A DNA stretch of 64,000 bases. Origin: Verrucomicrobiota bacterium (GTDB taxonomy: Bacteria; Verrucomicrobiota; Verrucomicrobiia; Chthoniobacterales; UBA10450). Below, piece after piece: positions 58,981 to 64,000 of the stretch. Under the pieces are notes generated by a model. That model saw only the letters and a list, made by a program, of their open reading frames with translations, was not told the origin of the DNA and searched no databases. The stretch spans positions 1 through 64,000 of the forward strand of contig QHNH01000022.1 in NCBI GenBank assembly GCA_003218375.1, written 5' to 3'. Within the stretch, counting starts at the first letter, position 1, and every line of letters starts with the position of its first letter. A program made the position numbers and the translations under genes.

Positions 58981-59107
58981 GGCCCTCATCCTAACCTTCT
59001 CCCTCAGGGAGAAGGAACTGCTGACATGTGCAAGGTCATTCAACCTGTAATCACGGTGCGCCGAATTTCCTCTCCCTGAGGGAGAGGGCAAGGGCAAGGG
59101 CGAGGGC
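58981..59107. repeat. Large inverted repeat of CTTCTCCCTCAGGGAG-type words
   Basis: The left arm has GGCCCTCATCC, CTTCTCCCTCAGGGAGAAGG; the right arm has CTCTCCCTGAGGGAGAGGG and GGGCAAGGGCGAGGGCC. Each arm is itself palindromic. It fills the gap between divergent amino-acid oxidase and mqnC genes. One copy in the window. Confidence 0.85.
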
Positions 59108-59160
59108 CACCAGAGCCGGGTCGCTTTCACGGGATGGCTTGGATTCACTAGCTCCATCAT

Positions 59161-60291
59161 ATGCGTGCAGAATCGGGGCGCGTCAGCTACAATGTCGGCG
59201 TGGTCGCGTTATCGGAAAAATCGCTGACGGAGAAAGTGCTCGCGGGAGAGCGGATCTCGCCGGAGGAGGCGCTTGAGCTTTATCGGCGGCCGCTCGCGGA
59301 ACTCGGCCAGCTCGCCAACGCGCGGCGCGACCTCGCCAAGGCCGCGAGCTACGATAACCGCGGCCGCGAGATCGTGACTTACATCATCGATCGCAACATC
59401 AATTACACCAACGTCTGCAATGTTTACTGCAAGTTCTGCGCGTTTTATCGCACCGAAAAAGACGACGACCACTACGTCCTGAGCCGGGAAGAGCTTGACC
59501 AAAAACTCGATGAACTTTCCGCAGCGGGCGGGGTTCAAATCCTGATGCAGGGCGGGCACCATCCGAAATTGTCGTTCGACTGGTATCTGGAATTGCTCCG
59601 GCACATTCGCGAAAAATACCCGCATATTAATATCCACGGGTTCAGCCCGCCGGAGCTTCAGCATTTCGCGCAGCTCTTCGGCATGCCGCTGCGAGAAGTG
59701 ATTTCGCAATTCAAGGAAGCCGGTCTCGGTTCGGTCCCGGGCGGCGGTGGTGAGATTCTGGTCGATCGGGTGCGGGACCGGATCGCGCCGCTCAAATGCA
59801 AGACCGATGCATGGCTCGAAGTGATGCAGACCGCGCACGAGCTGGGATTGAAGTCGAGCGCGACCATGATGTTCGGCCACGTCGAGACGATCGAAGACCG
59901 GATCGAACATCTCCGGCGTTTGCGCGAGCAGCAGGATAAAAGCGGCGGGTTCACCGCCTTCATCTGCTGGACGTTTCAGCCGGAGAATACCGTGCTCAAA
60001 ATCGAGCATCGCACCGGCGTAGTGGAATATCTGCGGACGCAGGCGCTCTCCCGCGTTTTCCTGGACAACTTCCCCAACGTGCAAAGCTCATGGGTCACGC
60101 AGGGCCCGGACATCGGGCAAGTGGCCTTGAAGTACGGGGCGAACGACTTTGGTTCCGTCATGATGGAGGAGAATGTCGTGAGCAGCGCCGGCACGACTTT
60201 TCGGCTGGACGCGGCGCAAATCGAAACGCTGATTCGCGATGCCGGTTATGAGCCCCGGCAGCGGAATAATTGGTACCAGCTCTTGAATTAG
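59161..60291 (+). CDS. mqnC: Cyclic dehypoxanthinyl futalosine synthase MqnC
   Basis: A 376-residue radical-SAM enzyme of the futalosine menaquinone pathway. The cluster motif is CNVYCKFCAFYR, and later VPGGGGEILVDRVRDRI and GLKSSATMMFGHVET are typical for MqnC. It cyclises dehypoxanthine futalosine. The presence means menaquinone is made without the MenFDHCEB route. ATG at 59161 starts before a short low-complexity N-terminus. Other mqn genes are not in the window. It is followed at 135 bp by bamA. Confidence 0.94.
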   Translation: MRAESGRVSYNVGVVALSEKSLTEKVLAGERISPEEALELYRRPLAELGQLANARRDLAKAASYDNRGREIVTYIIDRNINYTNVCNVYCKFCAFYRTEKDDDHYVLSREELDQKLDELSAAGGVQILMQGGHHPKLSFDWYLELLRHIREKYPHINIHGFSPPELQHFAQLFGMPLREVISQFKEAGLGSVPGGGGEILVDRVRDRIAPLKCKTDAWLEVMQTAHELGLKSSATMMFGHVETIEDRIEHLRRLREQQDKSGGFTAFICWTFQPENTVLKIEHRTGVVEYLRTQALSRVFLDNFPNVQSSWVTQGPDIGQVALKYGANDFGSVMMEENVVSSAGTTFRLDAAQIETLIRDAGYEPRQRNNWYQLLN

Positions 60292-60426
60292 CCGCGACTG
60301 GTGCGTTCTTCTCCGTCCAGCGCCTCGGCGCAAAGCGAAATCCGCCTTGACGATGCCCAGGTTATTCACCATCAATACCACCCGCGCCGCGTCGGGGACG
60401 AAGGACGCCAGGGGACTTTTCAAGTT

Positions 60427-62760
60427 ATGAAGCAATTTTTCGGTTCGATCCGCGGCTGCACACCGGCTCCTTTACTCGCCCTAGTTCTAATGTTTGGGGC
60501 GAGCCTGTCGCTGCCGGCCCAGACCGCGCCCGAGCAACAGGGACCGCCGATCATCAAGTCGGTCGAGATTCAATACGTCGGGCCGCAGACGCTTTCGCGG
60601 GAGAAAATCTTGTCGCAAATGCGGACCAAGCCGGGCCAGCCGTATTCCGAATCGCTCGTCGAAGAGGACATCAAGGCGCTTTATCGGACCGGCCAGGTGC
60701 AGAACGTCCGCATTTTTGGACAGCCGGAGGGCGAAGGCGTGAAGGTGATGGTCGTCCTGCAGACGCGGTCGCTCGTCAACGAAATCGAGATCGAAGGCGC
60801 GGAGCGGATCAGCGCGAAGAAATTGCGAAAACAGATTGCGCTCAAGATCAACGGACCGCTGAGCGAAGACGAGTTGCAGAAAGCGCGGGAAAAAATCGTC
60901 GAGACTTATCAGGCGAAAGGGTTCACCGACATCGACGTAAAGTACAAGGTTGAGACTAACGAAGAACGAGGCACGTCACGCGTGATCTACACCATCACCG
61001 AAGGCACCAAAGGCGCGATCAGCGCCGTCCGGTTCGAGGGCAACACAAAATTTGGCGATCGGATTTTGCGCAAGCAGATGAAGACCAAAGGCAAGACCTT
61101 CTATTCCTTCCTCGATAAATCCGGACGGCTCGACGAGACGCAACTCGAACAGGATATCAACGCGGTCAAAGAGTACTACCAGGATCACGGCTACATCGAC
61201 GTGGAAGTGAAGGAAGTCCGGCGCGAACGCGCGCGGGGCAAGATGACGCTTGTCGTGGTGCTCGTGGAAGGACCGATCTATCGCGTCGGCAAGATCAAAA
61301 TCAGCGGCACGAAAGCGGCCCCCGAAAGCAAGGTCCGGTCCCTTCTGAAAATGAAGGAAGGCGGGGTCTATTCGCCGAAACAAATCCGGGACGACTCGAA
61401 GAAAATCGCGGACGCCTATGGGAGCGGCGGGTACGTCGACCTGCAGGTTACGCCCACGGGAGTCCCGGCAGGCGAGGGCAAGATCGACGTCCATTATCAA
61501 ATCCAGGAAGGCGGGCCCTCCTTCGTCCAGCGGATCAATATCGTCGGCAACACGCGCACCAAGGACAAGGTCATCCGCCGCGAAGTGTTGATCGCACCGG
61601 GCGACGTTCTGAACAGTGTGCGCGTCGAGACGACGAAGAAGCGCCTGGATAACCTCGGCTATTTTGAAAAGGTCGAAACCTACCCCGAAGACACCGGGGT
61701 GACCGGGCGAAAAGACCTGACCATCCAGGTGCAGGAGAAACGCACCGGCTCGCTCAATTTCGGCGCCGGTTTCAGCACGATCGATCAACTGGTCGGGTTC
61801 ATCGAGATGTCGCAGGGAAATTTCGATTTGCTTAACTGGCCGAACTTCACCGGCGCCGGCCAGAAATTCCGGTTCCGGATTCAATACGGAAACACCCGCA
61901 AGGACGTGACGCTGTCGCTGACCGAGCCGTATTTCCTCGATCGGAGGTTATCGCTGGGGGGAGAACTCTTTTTCCGGGAGGCGGATTATCTCAGTTCGAT
62001 TTACTCGCAACGAAACTACGGGTTCTCGCTCGAAACTCGAAAGGCGGTCGCTCCCTTCACCGCCGTGAGCCTCCAATACAGGATCGAGGTGATCGAGCTG
62101 TTCAACGTCAACCCCGGTTCCTCGAGCCAGATTTTGCTCGAGCAAGGTCAGACCACCAAGAGCCAGATCACGGCCGGAATTTCCAACGACACGCGCGATA
62201 ATCCTTTCCTGACCCGCACCGGGCATCGGGTCTCGTTAACGCCTTACTTCTCCGGCGGGTTCCTCGGGGGAACCGAGCAGATTGTCGGAGCGTCGCTGGA
62301 TGCGCGGCAATATTTCCATCTCTGGAAGGATTCGATCCTGTTGTTCAGCGGCGAAGTCGCGTCAGTCGATACCTGGGGCGACGGGACGCGCGTGCGCATT
62401 TATGACCGGCTCTTCCTCGGCGGGTCGAATGATCTGCGCGGATTCAATTTCCGGGACGTCAGCCCACGAGACATCAATGGCGAGCCTTTGGGCGGCCAAA
62501 GCATGGCGGCCTTCACCATCGAGTACACCATGCCGATTATCGAAAAGGCCCGCTTCGCGGTCTTCTACGACACCGGCTTCGTGAATGCGGCTCCCTGGGA
62601 TTTCTCTACCAACCACGTCGTCTCCGATGCCGGCGTCGGTTTGCGTCTCGATCTTCCCATCGGGCCGCTGCGGATCGACTATGGCATCCCGATCCAGAAG
62701 AATGGCTTCAAGGACAGCGGCAGCGGGAAATTCAATTTCAGCGTCGGCTATCAATTTTGA
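60427..62760 (+). CDS. bamA: Outer membrane protein assembly factor BamA
   Basis: A 777-residue protein (ATG at 60427 starts a signal peptide: APLLALVLMFGASLSLPAQ). Five POTRA domains run to about residue 420, with SRVIYTITEG, VEVKEVRRERARGKM and KISGTKAAPESKVRSLL segments. The C-terminal 16-strand barrel contains the LRGFNFRDV (RGF) motif of the Omp85 family and ends in a barrel-type FSVGYQF with terminal Phe. It inserts outer-membrane proteins. The downstream skp chaperone gene is the expected partner. Confidence 0.96.
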   Translation: MKQFFGSIRGCTPAPLLALVLMFGASLSLPAQTAPEQQGPPIIKSVEIQYVGPQTLSREKILSQMRTKPGQPYSESLVEEDIKALYRTGQVQNVRIFGQPEGEGVKVMVVLQTRSLVNEIEIEGAERISAKKLRKQIALKINGPLSEDELQKAREKIVETYQAKGFTDIDVKYKVETNEERGTSRVIYTITEGTKGAISAVRFEGNTKFGDRILRKQMKTKGKTFYSFLDKSGRLDETQLEQDINAVKEYYQDHGYIDVEVKEVRRERARGKMTLVVVLVEGPIYRVGKIKISGTKAAPESKVRSLLKMKEGGVYSPKQIRDDSKKIADAYGSGGYVDLQVTPTGVPAGEGKIDVHYQIQEGGPSFVQRINIVGNTRTKDKVIRREVLIAPGDVLNSVRVETTKKRLDNLGYFEKVETYPEDTGVTGRKDLTIQVQEKRTGSLNFGAGFSTIDQLVGFIEMSQGNFDLLNWPNFTGAGQKFRFRIQYGNTRKDVTLSLTEPYFLDRRLSLGGELFFREADYLSSIYSQRNYGFSLETRKAVAPFTAVSLQYRIEVIELFNVNPGSSSQILLEQGQTTKSQITAGISNDTRDNPFLTRTGHRVSLTPYFSGGFLGGTEQIVGASLDARQYFHLWKDSILLFSGEVASVDTWGDGTRVRIYDRLFLGGSNDLRGFNFRDVSPRDINGEPLGGQSMAAFTIEYTMPIIEKARFAVFYDTGFVNAAPWDFSTNHVVSDAGVGLRLDLPIGPLRIDYGIPIQKNGFKDSGSGKFNFSVGYQF

Positions 62761-62815
62761 ACGAAGAAAGGGGGTTGCGGTCTAACCCCTTTCCTGCGAC
62801 CTGTAACGCTTCGTT

Positions 62816-63472
62816 ATGAAAAAATTTCTTCTTCTCACGGTGGTTTTGGCCCTGGGTCTCCCGGCCGCAACCTATGCTCAAGGCACTCTTAAAGTCGGCA
62901 CGGTCGATATGAACCGCGCCTTCAAGGAGTTCAATAAAACCAAGGACTCGGAGAAGAAAATCAACGACGCCAAGGACGCCGCGAAAAAGGAATACGACGA
63001 TCGCGCTGAGAACTACAAGAAGGCGCTGGAAGAAATCAACAAGCTCAGCCAACAGCTGGAAGCGCCCGCCTTGAGCCAGGATGCCAAGAGCGCCAAGGCC
63101 AAGGAGCGCGACGAGAAGATCGCGAACATAAAGAATATGGAGCGCGAGATCAATGACTTCCGCCAGACTCGCGAGCGGCAGTTACAGGAGCAGGCGATGC
63201 GGATGCGCGAAAACCTCGTCAAGGAAATTACCGACGTGATCATGGAGCGGGTGAAGGCCTCCGGTTACGACCTGGTTTTCGATAAATCCGGCCAGAGCAC
63301 GAACTTCATCGCGGTGCTGATGTATTCCAAGGACAGCATGGATTTCACGACCGACGTGATCACGGCGCTGAACAAGAGGCCGGTCACGACGACGACAACC
63401 GAGAAGCCGGCGACAAGCCCGGCGACGACCACGACCACCACTTCGCCCGCCGCCAGCCCGAAAAAGCCGTAA
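62816..63472 (+). CDS. skp: Skp/OmpH-family periplasmic chaperone
   Basis: A 218-residue protein with a signal peptide (LLLTVVLALGLPAATYAQ). The mature N-terminus is KVGTVDMNRAFKEF, followed by long Lys/Glu-rich coiled-coil helices (residues about 40-130) that form the chaperone arms, then TDVIMERVKASGYDLVFDKSG. The C-terminal extension is Thr/Pro/Ala-rich, which is unusual for Skp. It follows bamA by 55 bp, consistent with joint delivery of outer-membrane proteins, and is closed by a terminator. Confidence 0.92.
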   Translation: MKKFLLLTVVLALGLPAATYAQGTLKVGTVDMNRAFKEFNKTKDSEKKINDAKDAAKKEYDDRAENYKKALEEINKLSQQLEAPALSQDAKSAKAKERDEKIANIKNMEREINDFRQTRERQLQEQAMRMRENLVKEITDVIMERVKASGYDLVFDKSGQSTNFIAVLMYSKDSMDFTTDVITALNKRPVTTTTTEKPATSPATTTTTTSPAASPKKP

Positions 63473-63498
63473 AACGGTCTTCAGTTTTTCTGCGAGAG

Positions 63499-63527
63499 AA
63501 CACGCGGCATCCCCGCGTGTTTTTTTC
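63499..63527 (+). terminator. Rho-independent terminator after skp
   Basis: A 9-bp stem AACACGCGG / CCGCGTGTT with a five-base loop is followed by TTTTTTCTTC. It lies 26 bp after the skp stop. Confidence 0.88.
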
Positions 63528-63596
63528 TTCCACTGCGATATGACGGCGGCGCTGGTAGTTTAGAACTCAAGGCCGCCGCCGGAGTTTTTTGTGAGA

Positions 63597-64000
63597 ATGA
63601 TCATCACGCGAACAGGATTGCTGGCAGTCCTGTGGTTGTTGTTGCTGCCGGGGCACACGGTCGCCGCAGCCGGGTCCTGGGAATCGACTCTCACCGCGTC
63701 CTCGCCGCCATCATTCCCGAATCCGCGACCGATGCATGCGAAGTACGGTTTCGGTTGGAGCGGCTTCCCCTGCGCGACGGCCGAGATCCGCTTGAACAAA
63801 GCCGGCAACGAGCGGTTGCAACTCGAAGTCACCGCGCGGACCGCCGGTCTGGTTCGCGCGCTCTGGAAGTTCGACGCGACGCATACGTCGATGGTCAACG
63901 CCGGCTCTCTCCACCCGATTTCCGTCCGGCAGGTCGAAAACGATCGCGGTAAGAAAATCGTGACCGAGCTTTCGTTCGCTTCCGGCGGTGTCGTTTCCAA
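63597..64000 (+). CDS. DUF3108-like exported protein (3' truncated by window edge)
   Basis: The frame opens at GTG 63591 or ATG 63597 and has no stop before the window ends. The N-terminus is a signal peptide (GLLAVLWLLLLPGHTVAAA). The mature part has KYGFGWSGFPCATAEIRLNK and LWKFDATHTSMVNAGSLHP, the general pattern of DUF3108 proteins, which are periplasmic and of unknown function. It starts after the skp terminator and is probably a separate unit. Confidence 0.75.
   Translation, partial: MIITRTGLLAVLWLLLLPGHTVAAAGSWESTLTASSPPSFPNPRPMHAKYGFGWSGFPCATAEIRLNKAGNERLQLEVTARTAGLVRALWKFDATHTSMVNAGSLHPISVRQVENDRGKKIVTELSFASGGVVS

Noticed and set aside
1-64000. tRNA or rRNA genes
   Set aside because: Gaps longer than 70 bp were scanned by eye for cloverleaf arms and a GTTCGA-type T loop, and none was convincing.

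Overview
The window is a chromosome segment from a GC-rich Gram-negative bacterium, most probably a soil or freshwater member of the Verrucomicrobiota (Spartobacteria/Chthoniobacterales-like). The outer membrane is indicated by bamA-skp, two TonB/ExbB/ExbD sets, a 3D-domain lipoprotein and a glycosyltransferase-9 gene. Menaquinone is made by the futalosine route (mqnC). Many starts are GTG or TTG and few genes have a strong Shine-Dalgarno, which also fits. The lineage call is an inference from gene content, not from a marker phylogeny.

Layout. 1-2.6 kb: 3' part of miaB, a membrane protein and a heptosyltransferase-like gene. 2.6-5.7 kb: dnaA-dnaN on the minus strand with a possible origin upstream. 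6.3-10.1 kb: minus-strand unit ogg-tonB-exbB-exbD-def. 10.2-19 kb: sodium/solute symporter, aspS and hisS with two tiny conserved-looking genes, galE, 3D lipoprotein, pdeM, mscL. 19-25 kb: leuS (interrupted in frame by a palindromic element), rdgB, and a second exbB-exbD-tonB-exbD operon. 25-34.5 kb: one-directional minus-strand cluster with three large membrane-anchored TolB-N/TPR proteins, a phosphodiester glycosidase-like protein, and between the TPR genes a pair that looks like a minimal RiPP system: a class III lanthipeptide synthetase-like lyase-kinase lacking the cyclase domain, preceded by a 106-residue Cys/Thr-rich candidate precursor. 34.6-36.6 kb: AT-richer restriction-modification island flanked by a second, diverged copy of the 3' end of the neighbouring regulator gene. 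36.6-40.8 kb: S-adenosylmethionine cycle genes (ArsR-methyltransferase regulator, metK, ahcY) with a four-helix-bundle cassette between metK and ahcY. 40.9-44 kb: a secreted protein, a membrane-tethered TIR protein coupled to a PAP2 phosphatase, and a methyltransferase. 44-53 kb: creD, an MFS exporter, a secreted protein, a GT2-membrane fusion divergent from glf, and a frameshifted outer-membrane-type gene. 53-64 kb: S9 peptidase, class II FBPase, a crystallin-like protein coupled to an alpha/beta hydrolase, an amino-acid oxidase, mqnC, bamA, skp and the start of a DUF3108-like gene.

A second theme is the density of unrelated palindromic repeats. At least ten sequence types of roughly 30-130 bp occupy intergenic gaps, several occurring twice or three times. 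Some reach into genes: they supply stop codons (galE, the alpha/beta hydrolase, the amino-acid oxidase, the four-helix-bundle gene), encode the tail of the GT9 protein, abut the GTG start of rdgB, and sit in frame inside leuS and the 8-oxoguanine glycosylase gene.

The strongest candidates for undescribed biology are the cyclase-less LanKC-like pair inside the TPR cluster, the in-frame palindrome in leuS, the TIR-membrane-PAP2 pair, and the inverted-repeat-bounded four-helix-bundle cassette. No tRNA, rRNA, CRISPR array or transposase gene was seen.
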